A stretch of DNA of 64,000 nucleotides, taken from assembly GCA_018296165.2 (NCBI GenBank), contig JACKQL020000009.1, forward strand, positions 620,001 through 684,000. The letters are read 5' to 3'. The number at the start of each line of letters is the position of its first letter. The stretch's first letter is position 1. The notes beneath the pieces were generated by a model. It worked only from the letters and a program-made list of their open reading frames with translations. It searched no databases and was not told the origin of the DNA. This document shows, one piece after another, positions 11,607 to 23,162 of the stretch. Source of the stretch: Termitomyces sp. T153 (taxonomy: Eukaryota; Basidiomycota; Agaricomycetes; Agaricales; Lyophyllaceae). The position numbers and the translations under genes were made by a program.

Positions 11607-12554
11607 TGTCACGACCCACTCCCTAGACCCTGACACCGCCCCCAGCCCCTCCAACACTCTGCCAAACTCCCCAACCCTTGCCCACCCTCCATGCCCACTT
11701 TGGGCAACTCCAACACTTCCTCAGCAAACCCCAACGGCTCCTTGATCAACTCCGATGCCTTCTCTGCAGCAGTTGATGCATCCCCTGAATTCCCCTGGAC
11801 TCCCAAAGCTTCCTCTGACCCCAGAACGATCCGCTTTCCAACTGATCCCATCACAATGTCACCGCAGCCTGCTCCAAGATTGCACCTGAGAACTGTTGAC
11901 TCTGTGCAGTTCTGTCAAGCCCGCCACCATATTCTCTGCCCTCCGGAACCACCCAGTAGTAGGTATATAAGTCATAGAGTAACCCCTGGTACTTTAGTCT
12001 TGATATTGCATTTACTGGTTTCCTATGTCTCATCCTTTGTCTCGTCACTGTTTCTATTTTTAGTTTCAAATCTATCTCTTTTCTCTGTCTTGTCTTGCCT
12101 CATCTCAACTGTGTATATTTCCTTTGTCTTCCTAAGTTCCTTTCATCTCCAACATCAGTACGAACTCCATGCACATGTTACGACTCAAACATTCTTATGA
12201 CAACTCCGGACCTTGCCCCCCACTCGGCCCAGGAACCCATCATGCCTTGGTGATCTCCCATCAGGCTCCAGCTCTGCCCCCATCAATTGCAAAGCCCCCG
12301 CTTACCCTGCATTCTATTTGCATGCCCACAAACTTGCTCTGGCACCCATCCAGGTCCAACGTCTAATACACTTGGTCTTAGATGTCCCCAAACCACTCCA
12401 GACTTGCTTGGACCGCCCCCCCCCCTAGCTCCCCCTTGCAAGTCCCTCCCCTCTGCACCCATCCTGGATGCTTGGTTATAAGCGCAGAACATTGCGTCTG
12501 CCTAGTAAGGATTCGCCAGTGTAGCTGAGCCCCCATCATCAGCGGAACCTGATA
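11607..12554 (+). repeat. 5' LTR, family 1 (948 bp)
   Basis: Begins TGTCACGACCC and ends GCGGAACCTGATA, where the terminal CA has become TA. A TATA box, GTATATAAG, lies at about 11963 and would start the genomic RNA. The leader, with the presumed primer-binding site TAATATCAAGACT, follows up to the gag ATG at 12587. Confidence 0.9.
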
Positions 12555-12586
12555 TAATATCAAGACTCCCCCTTACCCCGTTCTCG

Positions 12587-15068
12587 ATGTCTGCATATAA
12601 CTCCACGTACAACCCTGCTGGCTACCTAACCAACGTCTATGGTCGACCTGTATTGGAAAATCCCTATGCCCCATTCTACCCAGGCCCCCTCACAGATCAG
12701 TACATCCCTTGTCACTGGACTCCTGACCCCAACCAGGTGTTCTATGCCCCCTCTATCAGCCAGGGAATACCTCTGGGCTGGCACTGCCCTCCCGCATTCT
12801 CCACCAATGGCAACAATCCCCATATGTACCCCAGAGGATACTCTGCAGCACCCCCTAACCCCGCCTACCTTCCCCCCACCTACTATTATGCATACCCAGT
12901 CCCTGCTGCAGCCCCAACCCCTCTGGGGCCTATGGATAATTATTCCCCCCCTCATATGCTGTTCCCTGCTCAAGCTCCTCCTTCTCCCAGGCAGCAAAGA
13001 GTTGAGGCCTATGCCCAACAATATGACGAAGTCCTCCACTTCCTCTGCCTCTCTCCCATGGAGTTTGCAAGATGCGCCCACACCCTCCTCACCAACCTAG
13101 GTTACCCCAACACCTCTATGACTCTGGAAGTCTGGGCGGATTGACTCCTCAACTTCCACAAGCGCTATCTGCAAGGGAACCTCCCAGAGACTATGCAAGG
13201 CACCCTGGGCATTGACAATAACTTACGAAACAAGCTCCATGCATTGGTCAAAGAAATTCACACCAGCCTGAACCCCTGCCTCTTTGAAGACCCTCTAGAC
13301 CCCGCCTGCTCCTTCCATGTGCAATGCAAGGAGCCTGTTGGAACATGCAGTGAAGCCCTGCCTTCCATTCCCCGTCAGCAGGAAGAACTCAATGTGGCCT
13401 CCAGCATCTTGAAGAACCTTAACCCTGCAGGGGGATTGTTTGACAACCAGCTGCCCATACCTTGGCCCTCTCTGCTTGCCCTCCGTCCCCAGCACCTTCC
13501 TAACCTGGGACCAGTCCGCCATCCCCAAGTCCTGCTCCCAACGGCCACTCCCATGTGTCGACAATGACAACTGGACTCTCTCCTACATCAACGAGCCTGG
13601 TAACTCTGCCAACAAGCACGCCCCACACAATGGACCTCCATGAGACCAACCCCCCCACTTTGACCTCTGCACCCCTCATGTCAATGCCCCTCCACCCTGT
13701 CCCAATGCCCCAGTTCCCCCACGGCAGCCCACAGGTCCTGGGGTGCCCCAACCACCCTTTCTTACTAACCATACTTGTCCCCCACCCACTCCAATGCCTA
13801 ACCCTCCTGCCAACACCAATTATTTCAGACCCCCCACCCCGGAAAGACCCCCTTGATGGGCCCTGGGGCCCGCCCTGGGCAATGTGGGCCAACCCCCCAG
13901 CGGTGGGCCACCCAACAGCGGACCTCCTGGAGGATGGGGCCCAGCAATGGACAACTTCCCCCCCCAGCGCAAAAACAGGAACAACTACTATTACTACTAC
14001 AATGCTGGACCCCCACCCCAAGCTCAAAATCCACAGGACAATACCTGCAACGCACTGGCCTGGGAGGGTAAGCTCAACATTCAGAAGCCTGAACCCTTCA
14101 CCAGTTGCGACCCCCGGAAGTGGCAAATCTTTCTAACTCAGTGTCTGACTATGTTCCAAGCTAAGCCAATTACCTTCTAACTTGAAAGCTCCCAAGTGGC
14201 CTTTGCCGCATCATATTTACAGGGTATCGCCTTCAATAATTACACCGTGCTACTCCAGTTTGACCCCAACAACCCCGTGCTCTCCAATTGGCTTGCTTTC
14301 AACCAGGAATTCTCAAGTAAGTTTGGCATCTTTGACACTGTAGTGGAGGCAGAGGAAAATCTCTTCAACCTTCAAATGCGTGACAACAAATGCTTCATGA
14401 CCTTTATTATACAATTTAAACAGGAAGCCTACAAGACTGGCTGGAACTACAACGCTCTCCGATTTGCCCTCCATTGCGCCCTGCCTCAATGGATCAAGGA
14501 CGTCCTTTGCCTTGCACCCAAGCAAACCACCTACAACAGGTACAAGGTGCTCATTACCCAGGTCGACCAACGTTACTGGGAAGATTGCAGTGAAAATATG
14601 GCGCCCTGAACCCCCTGGAACGCCTTCAGTAACACTAACTGGCAGGCCAGAGCAACCAACAGCATTTGATCCTCAATCCCTGCTAACCCTGCCAACTCTG
14701 CACCCCATTTTCCCCTGGGCTGAGGAACTACCAGCACCAATTGACCCCCAGAACAATGTCCACCAGCCCAGCTCAATTCTGCCGACCTCCATGAAACTCT
14801 GGAACCCCTGGACACCAACCCCAACAACCATGACAACATTCCAGACCAAGAAGCCTTATGCAAAAACAGGATTTGGAATAGCCTGTGGATTGACGTGCCA
14901 GAGGAAACACAGGAGAAATGACGGAAGGAAGGTGCATGCATCCTATGTGGTGAGCAGGGACACTTTATTTGCAGTTGTCCTAAACAACAGGTGATGGGAT
15001 GCGCCATGTGGACAATTGATGGAGAAGACTGTAACTACCAGTTTATGGAAAACAAGTCAGCGGTTTAG
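12587..15068 (+). pseudogene. gag of family-1 element
   Basis: Gag polyprotein starting MSAYNSTYN. An N-terminal Pro/Tyr-rich region is followed by a helical block. A TGA at 13142-13144 replaces an Arg codon that is kept in the copy at 1-1511. After frame breaks around 13440-13880, a capsid (retrotransposon gag) domain runs 14060-14609 with a single TAA at 14178. The CCHC zinc knuckle CILCGEQGHFIC, ending SCPK, is at about 14940-14985. Capsid then knuckle is the normal order for Ty3 Gag. It is non-functional as read. Confidence 0.82.
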
Positions 15069-15560
15069 GTCTTGAAGATGCACTAGACTGCAGACCAGAC
15101 CCCAATGTCTTCTCTGCCCTGGCCACACTTCTCTGCACAATAATACTTGCCCCAGACAGCCCCCCAGTACACCTCCCCTCCCACTCATCCACCAACCTCC
15201 TCCTCTACACCACTCTTCCCTTCACCGACAACTCTGTCCCCACACTAGTCAACAGTGGCACCACCAATAACTTCATTGATGAATCCCTGGCAGCGCTCAC
15301 TCCCCACCCCCTCCAATGTTTCCCCGCCTCGATTCTCCTCAAACCTTTTGATGGAGACCCTACCCCAGCAGGAGACATCACACACTGCCTGGAAATGACC
15401 ATGACCTTCACCAATGAATGACAGCAAGAACTCTGACTACTTGTCACAAAACTACACCCCTCCACCCCTGTCATCTTAGGGTTCTCATGGCTCCACTCCA
15501 CCAACCCCTGTGTCAACAGGCCCAGCCTCACCCTCTGCCCCATGCAATTCCCTGGCTCCA
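15069..15560 (+). pseudogene. aspartic protease region, family 1
   Basis: Retropepsin-like protease that would cut the polyprotein. The active-site loop reads LVNSGTTNNFID at about 15247. The family pattern is D-[ST]-G, so the catalytic Asp is Asn here. The second motif, VILGFSWLHS, is at about 15473. A TGA at 15418-15420 interrupts the frame. The protease is therefore inactive even if read through. Confidence 0.75.
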
Positions 15561-15985
15561 AAGCAAGTTTAGTGGCCACCATCCCTCTCCACCTCCAGTC
15601 TATCTTGGACTCCAATGTCTCCTACTCCAGTGCCAGCACCTCTGGAGCAGCCCAGACCCCCTCAACCTCTGATGACAACCCCGATGAAGAAGGAAACGCC
15701 ACTCCGCCTCAGTCACCCTCAATCACATTACAATGGCTGCCTCCCAACATACCCTGGAATTGATACAAAGGCCCACGGTACCCTGACCAGCAATGCTCAA
15801 AGCCCCCAACCAACTCTGCCACCACTCCAGACTCATCCACTACCACTCTGACGTCCAACTCCATCGACTCCAGAAACCTCAACATTCAAATCATCAGCAC
15901 TATCCCCTTTGCATGCCTTCTACAAGACGGCACCCCCGCCTTCCAGTTACAAATCACACCAGCCCTACCCAAGGAGCACCTCCAT

Positions 15986-17467
15986 ATGGGGACCACCATG
16001 CCAGAGAGCAAGACAGAGAAACAGATCCTATCCGAAGTAGTTCCCCCGGAGTATCATGAGTTTGCTGACATGTTCTCTGAAGGGAGTGCCAAAGAACTTC
16101 CCCTGCACCGCTCCTATGACCACAAGATCAACCTCAAAGAAGGCACCTCACCCCTGTTTGGCAAGATCTACAACATGTCTGAGATCAAGCTCCGAGCCTT
16201 GAAGGAATACCTTGACGACATGCTCGGCAAGGGCTTCATACACCCGTCGATCTCTGCTGCTGGTGCTCCGGTTCTGTTTGCCAAGAAGAAGGACAGGTCA
16301 CTCCGACTCTGTGTGGATTATTGGGGACTCAACAAAGTCACCAAAAAGAACTGGTATCCCCTCCCCTTGATTGGAGACCTCGTTGATCATCTTTGCAGTG
16401 CCAAGATTTACACAAAGATAGACCTCTGCTCCAGCTACAACAACGTCCAGATTGCTCTGGGACATGAATGGAAGACCACCTTTCACACCTGCTATAGCCT
16501 CTTTGAGTACCTCGTAATGCCCTTCGGAATGACTAACTCCTCTGCCACTTTCCAGTACTTCATGAACAACATCTTCCATGACATGAATGACATTTTCATT
16601 ATTGTGTATCTGGATGACATCCTGATCTACTCAAATTCACTGATGGAGCATCTGGAGCATGTCCGCTGCATCTTAGAACAACTCTGAGAGTACCACCTTC
16701 ACACCAAACCTGAGAAATGCTCCTTCCACATGACAGAGGTCAAATATCTTGGAGTCATCATCACCCCCGATGGTGTGCGCATGGACCCCACCAAGGTTGA
16801 CACAATACTCAACTGGCCCCTGCCGCGGAACATCAAGGAGGTACAGTCATTCCTGGAGTTTGCTAACTTTTATCGCTGTTTCATCAACAACTACTCTGGG
16901 ATCACCAAACCCCTCAACTGACTCATGCAAAAGGACACTCCTTGGGATTGGGACAGCAAGTGCCAGAGTGTATTCCTCCTCCTAAAGAAGGCCTTTACCT
17001 CCACTCCGGTCCTCTGCCATTTTGACCCCTCCCTGCTGATTGTGCTCAAATGCAACACCTCCAACTATGCTATCGCTGGGATACTCTCCCAGTTGGACTT
17101 GGAGGGCAAAGATCTCTGTCCCATCACCTTCTACACCCAATTGATGATCCCAGTGGAACTCAACTATGACATCTACAACAAAGAACTCCTCGCAATCATC
17201 AAAGCCTTCTATCAGTGGTGGGCCTACCTCAAGGGGTCCCCGCACTGCATCCAAGTATACTCCGACCACAACAACCTGCAATACTTCACAACCATGAAAC
17301 AGCTCAGCCGCTGCCAAGCCCGATGGTCCAAAACCCTCTCAGAGTATGACTTCACCATCCACTACTGCCCCGGGCAACTCAGCACGAAGCCCAATGCCCT
17401 CACTCGAAGGTCCAACATGTATCCAAAGAAATCATTCAAAGCCAAACAGAATGCATTCAACCATTGA
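15986..17467 (+). pseudogene. reverse transcriptase and RNase H, family 1
   Basis: Reverse transcriptase with fingers (LRLCVDYWGLNK, about 16306), palm motif MPFGMTNSSATF (about 16519) and an intact catalytic box YLDD (16605-16616). Connection and RNase H domains follow (FANFYRCFI, then NYDIYNKELLAI, then YSDHNNLQYF). The usual RNase H start D is altered (LKCNTSNYAIAG). The frame is continuous with the integrase downstream; the only interruptions are TGA codons at 16685, 16919 and 17465. There are no frameshifts. Confidence 0.88.
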
Positions 17468-18976
17468 GTGGTAATCCCCCCTGAACATCTACATGCCATG
17501 CTGATTTTAAATGAAGAAGGAATCCTCCAGCAAATCAGAAATTCACCCCCGGACTCCTTCTTCACCCAGCATGACCCCTGCAACAACCCCAACAAGTCAA
17601 GCACTGAGAATCCCTTCTTGCTGTCTCTGAACCACCGCCTCCTGCTCTGGAGTGGACAAATTTATGCTCCGGACCACAAGTCCATCCACCTCGACATACT
17701 CTGGCAGCACCATGACCATAAGCTCTGGGGGCACCCAGGAATTTGTAAGACCCTTCAACTTATCTCCTGGACTTACTTTTGGCCAGAAATGAAGAAGGAT
17801 GTCATGCAATACGTAAGGGCCTGCGAACCTTGCCTCCGGGCCAAGGTACCCCATCACCGCCCCCATGGATTATTGAAACCCCTCCCCGTCGGCTGCTGCC
17901 CCTGGTCCTCCCTATCAATGGATCATATCATTGAACTCCCCGACTCCAAAGGTTTCAATGCAATCCTTGTCATCATTTGCTGCCTCACCAAGCAAGCCCT
18001 CTTCATCCCCTGCCACACCACCAACAATGCTCTGGAGTTCACCAAACTATTCCTCAAACACATATTCTCCAAGCACGGACTCCCAAATGACATTGTCTCC
18101 AACCACAGACCCCTGTTTGTATCCCACTTTTGGCAATCACTATGCAAGGCACTCAAGATCAAAACCAGCCTCTCCACCACCTATCACCTGGAGACCGACG
18201 GACAAACAGAATGAGTGAACCAGACGCTGGAGCAGTATCTCCACCTATACGTTAACTATTTACAGAATGACTGGCATGCAGAACTCCCCCTTGCCGAATT
18301 CACCTACAACAACATGCCCCACTCTGCCACTGGAGTCTCCCCCTTCTATGCCAACAAAGGCTACAACCCCCGGCTCACTCTGTCCATGAAGGACATCCCC
18401 TCCCACGCCGCCCACAAAGTTGCCGAGGACCTCCAATCCCTTCACCAATTTCTCCGGGACGAGATCAACACTGCCAATCAAGCCTACTCCAAACATGCCA
18501 ATGTCCGATGTGATCCCACCCCCAACTGGCCCCCCAGCACCTTGGTTTGGCTTGATTGACACAACCTCAAGACCCAGAGGCCCTCCATCAAACTAGACCA
18601 CAAACGCCTCGGTCCTTTCAAAGTCCTCCCGAAGGTCTCCATGCACACCTACAAACTTGACCTACCTCCGAGCTTGAAAGGCCTCCACCCCATATTCCAC
18701 ATTTGACTCCTCAAAAAACATGCCCCGGACCCCTTCCCCAGCCAGTGCCCTAGCCAACCACCCCCCGTCAAGGTTGAGGATGAGTACTGCTACAAGGTCG
18801 ACCAGATCCTTGACTCCTGCTTAGTCCATGGACAACCCCAGTACTTAGTCCGCTGGAAGGGCTACAGATGTGAGGACAACACGTGGGAGCCCTGAAAAAA
18901 CCTCAATGGAGCCCCCAACAAACTCCGGGACTTCCATTGACAACACCCCACCAAGCCCCAAGACCCCCGGGACTAG
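17468..18976 (+). pseudogene. integrase and chromodomain, family 1
   Basis: Zinc-binding region HHDHKLWGHPG ... CEPCLRAK (about 17710-17845). The catalytic core begins LSMDHIIELP (about 17912), with the second Asp region changed (IVSNHRPLF, normally SDRG) and TDGQTE near 18196 before a TGA. The C-terminal chromodomain is at about 18778-18900 ([11 protein letters not shown], then YLVRWKGYR, then NTWEP). In-frame TGA codons occur at 18212, 18557 and three further places, with no frameshift and no TAA or TAG. It reads in the same frame as the reverse transcriptase. Confidence 0.87.
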
Positions 18977-19159
18977 CAAGTGCAGATGGCATCAGTGGGC
19001 ATAACTCCCACCTCTGGATTTATCAGGGATTCAACTCCCACAAGTACCCCCCCTATGTGTTTTCACTTACTCTGCCCCTCACTCATTCTGAAAACTTCTC
19101 ACGCTCAGCAGAAGTACAAGAAGTCTGATATTCACAAAAGCTACAAGGAAGAAATACAG

Positions 19160-20544
19160 AAATAGGGGAGTGCAGGGCAATGAGAAACCAGAATCCAGAA
19201 AACCCTACTCCTCCTCCCCCTCTGAATCCACCTCCGCTATCCTCCCCACCAGATCCACCTCCAGCTGCGCTACTACTGTCACCAGAACTTTGGGATGCCC
19301 CAGGAGCGGCTCCACCATGTTCATTGCCACCTCCCACCATGCTCTAGGGTCTGCCGATGTCCCGCCAACAGATGCCCCATCTGCATGACCCCCTGCCCCA
19401 ACTCCGGCAGGAGATCCCTGGGCATCCTTGCCAACCTGTCGTGGATGGACCCCAGCACTGCTGATGCTCCGTCAAGGAGGATGTGGTGCTCCCTGGCCCA
19501 GTCTGCAGAATTGAATGTCAGCTCATAGTAAATGGGAGATGAAGGGAGCACTTACAGAGCACTCCCCACTGCCCCGAGGCCGCCTCATTGGCAAGCCACT
19601 CTTCCCAATGCTGCACCCTCTCCACCGTTGCCTGGGTCACCTCCATGCTGGACCCCCGCTGAGTCTCTTGCATCCCCAACCCCTCCAATCATTGCCCCAC
19701 TGCCTCTACCTGTGCCTCCAATGGCCCCATATGCGCTTGCAGCTCTTGAAGCTGTGACAGTCACTCCGTGGCAGTCCACACGGCAATGCTCTTATCCCTA
19801 AGTGCCAAGTCCTGTTCTTTCTGAGCCCCATCCAGTTCCCTCCAAAGCCCATCCCTCTCCTTCCCCACCCTACAAACTTCCTCCCCACATGTGGCCAACA
19901 ACCTCTCCAACTCCTCCACCCAATGCCACAGGAAAGCCTTGGCAACTGACTATGACCCTCCCGCAGACTGCTCAACCAAGGCCCCAGAAGTTGGGGAATA
20001 CACCATGGGACCCAGAGGGCCCACCATCGCTGGCTCCCCTCATGCCCGCTTGCTAGGCCCCACCTCCAGCAAGGGGGACACCCTCCATTTACTCTTGTTG
20101 TGCGTCATGGGGGCCCCCTCCCTCCACCCACCCTGCAGGGGCCCAACCTTCATTGGGGGCCACCCCGCGCCAACTCCTCCCTCTACCCTAGAACCCCTCC
20201 CTGAAACCCTACCCCTCCAACCCTCCTCCAACTGCATGGCAACCCACTCGCAGTCCCACTCCTGCTCCACTGCAATGCAAGCAACATGCCAACTCAGAGT
20301 GACAGAGCACTTCTCATGCCGCAAGCAACACAGGAGACACACTGATGTGTCCCACTGCACTCCTGGCACAGGCTCCTCAAACTTGCACTGTTCACCCTGC
20401 TGGGTACAGAACACGCACTAGAAATGTGGGTTAGCTTGATAAGGAAGGGACATGCCAATGACGCACTGGGGCCACTGCCTGACACCACTCTAACATCGGG
20501 GGACCTCTTGCTTGCCCCATGGCCTCTGCAAAGTACTCTGGCAT
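19160..20544 (-). pseudogene. antisense accessory gene in the 3' region of family 1 (Cys-rich + coiled coil)
   Basis: A minus-strand reading between pol and the 3' LTR, conserved with the second copy at 26100-27088. In order: FAEA...GPP block (from ATG 20544), a 49-bp intron (20418-20466: GTGCGT donor, GCTAAC branch, TTTCTAG acceptor), then a Cys-rich block CKFEEPVP ... CLLCCLRHEKC, then an Asn/Lys/Arg stretch ending PSKR, a long Glu/Leu-rich heptad region (VEELERLLATCGEEV onward, about 19925-19600), a 53-bp intron (19502-19554: GTAAGT...CTGCAG), and a Leu/Met-rich tail. A few in-frame stops (TGA after PSKR-A) and a late frameshift make it a pseudogene. Function is unknown; the layout suggests a nucleic-acid-binding, self-associating protein. 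Confidence 0.55.
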
Positions 20545-21023
20545 CACATCTGCCTGTGTGACTCACAACCCCGTAGGGATGGGGTGGACCACCCCAGGGG
20601 CAATACCAGGCCTGGAATGAGAAGTGGAAACCACTTCCCCTGCTGACTGCGCTGGAGCCTCCCCTGACAAAGGCCCCAAGGGGCCTGCCACTGCCGCTGA
20701 CAACTCTGATGGGACTTATTCAGCACTCCAGCCATGATGAGCAAGAGACGGTACTTATGACTATGGTACATTGCCTGCACCTGCCTATGGTCTCACTGAC
20801 CCTCAGAGTCCTCCAAGGAAGAAGTTGAGGTATGTGCCAATGGGGATGGGGACGCTGCTGGAGAATACATGGAAGATGACATTGGGAAAGTTTGGGAACC
20901 CCAGAGTATGTCTGACCCTTTTCAATGACTAGGGAAGAACCCCCTGAGGAGTGGTGGCCATGCTTTGACTTCATTCCCCACACTGATCCCCAAACTGTGC
21001 CCCGCATATTAAGGGTCTTGATG

Positions 21024-21038
21024 CTGAAGGGGGGGTGA
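21024..21038 (+). other. polypurine tract of family 1
   Basis: The purine run GAAGGGGGGGTGA sits directly before the 3' LTR TGTCACGACC. It is the plus-strand primer site of LTR elements. Equivalent tracts precede the LTRs at 3051, 9443 and 38485. Confidence 0.8.
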
Positions 21039-21946
21039 TGTCACGACCTGCTCCCTAGACCCTGACACCACCCCCAGCTCCCCCAATGCTCCGCCAAACT
21101 CCCCTACCCTCGCCCACTCTCCACACCCACTTTGGGCAACTCCAACACTTCCTCAGCAAACCCCAATGGCTCCTTGATCAACTCCGACGCCTTCTCCACA
21201 GCAGTTGACGCATCCCCTGAATTCCCCTGGACTCCCAAAGCTTCCCCCAACCCCGGAATGATCTGCTTTCCAACTGATCCCATCAGAATGTCACTGTGGC
21301 CCACTCCAAGATTGCACCCAACAACCATCAACTCCACACAGTTCCGTTGAGCCCGCTGCCATATCCTCTGCCCTCTGGAACTACCCAGTAGTAGGTATAT
21401 AAGTCGTAGAGTAACCCCTGGTACTTTAGTCTTGATATTGCATTTACTGGTTTCCTATGTCTCATCCTTCGTCTTGTCACTGTTTCTATTCTTAGTTTTG
21501 TCCCCTTTCTCTATCTCATCTCAACTGTGTATATTTCCTTTGTCTTCCTAAGTTCCTTTCATCTCCAACATCAGTACGAACTCTGCACATGCATTATGAC
21601 CCGAACATTCTTACGACAACTCCGGACCTCACCCCCTGCTTGGCCCAGGAACCCATCACGCCTTGGTGATCTCCTGTCAAACTCCAGCTCTGCCCCCATC
21701 AATTGCAAAGCCCCTGCTTACCCTGCATTCTATTTGCACGCCCACAAACTTGCTCTGGCACCCATCCAGGTCTGACATCCAATACACTTGGTCTTAGACG
21801 TCTCCAAACCACTCCGGACTTGCTTGGACCGCCCTCCCCTAGCTCCCCCTTGCAAGTCCCTCCCCTCCACACCCATCCCAGACACTTGGTTATAAGCGCA
21901 GGACATTGCGTCTGCCTAGTAAGGATTCGCCAGTGTAGCTGAGCCC
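21039..21946 (+). repeat. 3' LTR of family 1, left part
   Basis: Matches 11607-12530 closely by eye, including TATATAAG near 21394. It is interrupted at 21946 by a solo LTR in reverse orientation; the last 22 bp resume at 23141-23162 (ending AGAACCTGACA). Confidence 0.9.
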
Positions 21947-23135
21947 TGTCAGGTTCCGCTGACCTCGGGGGCTCAGCTGCACTGGGCGAGTCCTTACTAG
22001 GCGGGCATGATCCCCTTGCACTGGCAACTGAACACTCAAAAGCGTTCTGGGCACTGATGGCTTGTGCGGATAGTTGGTGGGATGTGATCCGGACAGATCC
22101 GGGGAGGTCCAGAGGAGTCAGATTGCAAGGAAACAGGACAGGCTTGGCAGGGTTCAGGCAGAAGACTGTATGGGAGATTTGTGGACGCAAAGGGGTAGGA
22201 GGCTACGCGATCAATGGGAGCAGAGCCGGGATTTGATGGAAGATCAATTGGGGTTGATGGAGTCTGGAACCAAGCAAAGAGCAGGGTTTGGATATGGTGA
22301 AAGAGTGTCGGGGTTTGTAATCATAATCGCGGAGTTTGTGAGGTCGTTAAGGTTGAGGAAGGCTTGGGCACTACGGTCGGACGGAGTCACCGAGACCGCG
22401 TCGGACAAAATGAAATGGGGTCAATATGGAACAAGAGTAGATTCGAGCGGAGATACGAAATGGCAACAAGAATGATAACGAAATGGAGACAAGACAAGAC
22501 CAGGAGACTGGGATAAGACCGGGAGACTGAGACAAGACCGGGAGACTGAGAGTAAGGAAAACAAAACACAAAACACAAAATGTGAAACACAAGAAGGAAA
22601 CAATCAGACCATAGGTAACGTTAAGCAATATCAAGACTAGAGTACAAAGAGCTACTTGACATCTTATATACTGACTACCGGAGAACTTTGGGGTACGTCG
22701 GCTGCGGCGGCAGGGCTTGGCGGAGCTCGACAGAGTGGGCGGGTGTTGGTTGCAATCAAGGGTTGGGCTGCGCTGATACATTGATGGGATCATTTGGGAA
22801 CGCAGGTCGCCCCGAGGCTGTCGTGATACTCTGAAATGGGTTGGAGGAACCAGGGTGTTGAGTTGATGATGGGTGGCAAAGATCGGGAACAGCGGGGGTG
22901 GTTCTCAGGGTTCGGGAGATCCAGGGTAAGTGTCAGTGGCTGCAGGGAAGGCATCGAAGTTGGCCAGGGGGCTGTCGGAGTTAGCCAGGGAGGCATCGGA
23001 GTTAGCCAAGGTTGCGTCAGGGCTAACCAAAATAGGCGCGGGGCATGGGCGGAAGTTCAGCGGAGCATCGGGGGGTTTTGGGGAATCGGGAGGTTGCTGG
23101 ACGATGTGCGGGGGTCCAGGGGATGGGTCGTGACA
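21947..23135 (-). repeat. solo family-1 LTR nested in the 3' LTR, TSD AGCCC
   Basis: On the minus strand it runs TGTCACGACC ... CGGAACCTGACA, 1189 bp. It is flanked by AGCCC on both sides (21942-21946 and 23136-23140), and removing it restores a normal LTR end. It is a longer LTR subtype and richer in CpG than most other copies here, so it is probably recent. It shows that the family kept jumping into itself. Confidence 0.93.
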
Positions 23136-23162
23136 AGCCCCCGTCATCAGCAGAACCTGACA

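Larger units (their letters stand above)
11607..23162 (+). mobile_element. Ty3/gypsy chromovirus (family 1), full length, TSD GACAA
   Basis: Complete element with 5' LTR 11607-12554, gag, protease, reverse transcriptase/RNase H, integrase, chromodomain, a long 3' region with an antisense gene, a polypurine tract, and 3' LTR 21039-21946 plus 23141-23162. It is flanked by GACAA at 11602-11606 and 23163-23167. It interrupts a family-3-like element in that element's RNase H. Its own 3' LTR is split by a solo LTR (21947-23135). Without that insert the element is about 10.4 kb. Confidence 0.92.

Noticed and set aside
12587..13144. Gag start treated as a separate host gene with a Pro/Tyr-rich product
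   Set aside because: It follows the LTR and leader directly and has an identical layout in the reverse copy at 1-1511.
16298..16579. 93-codon minus frame inside the reverse transcriptase
   Set aside because: It is a mirror of the conserved RT sequence on the + strand; no independent conservation is visible.
18883..19165. Small + frames after the chromodomain
   Set aside because: No motif was found, and they overlap the end of pol and the tail of the antisense gene.
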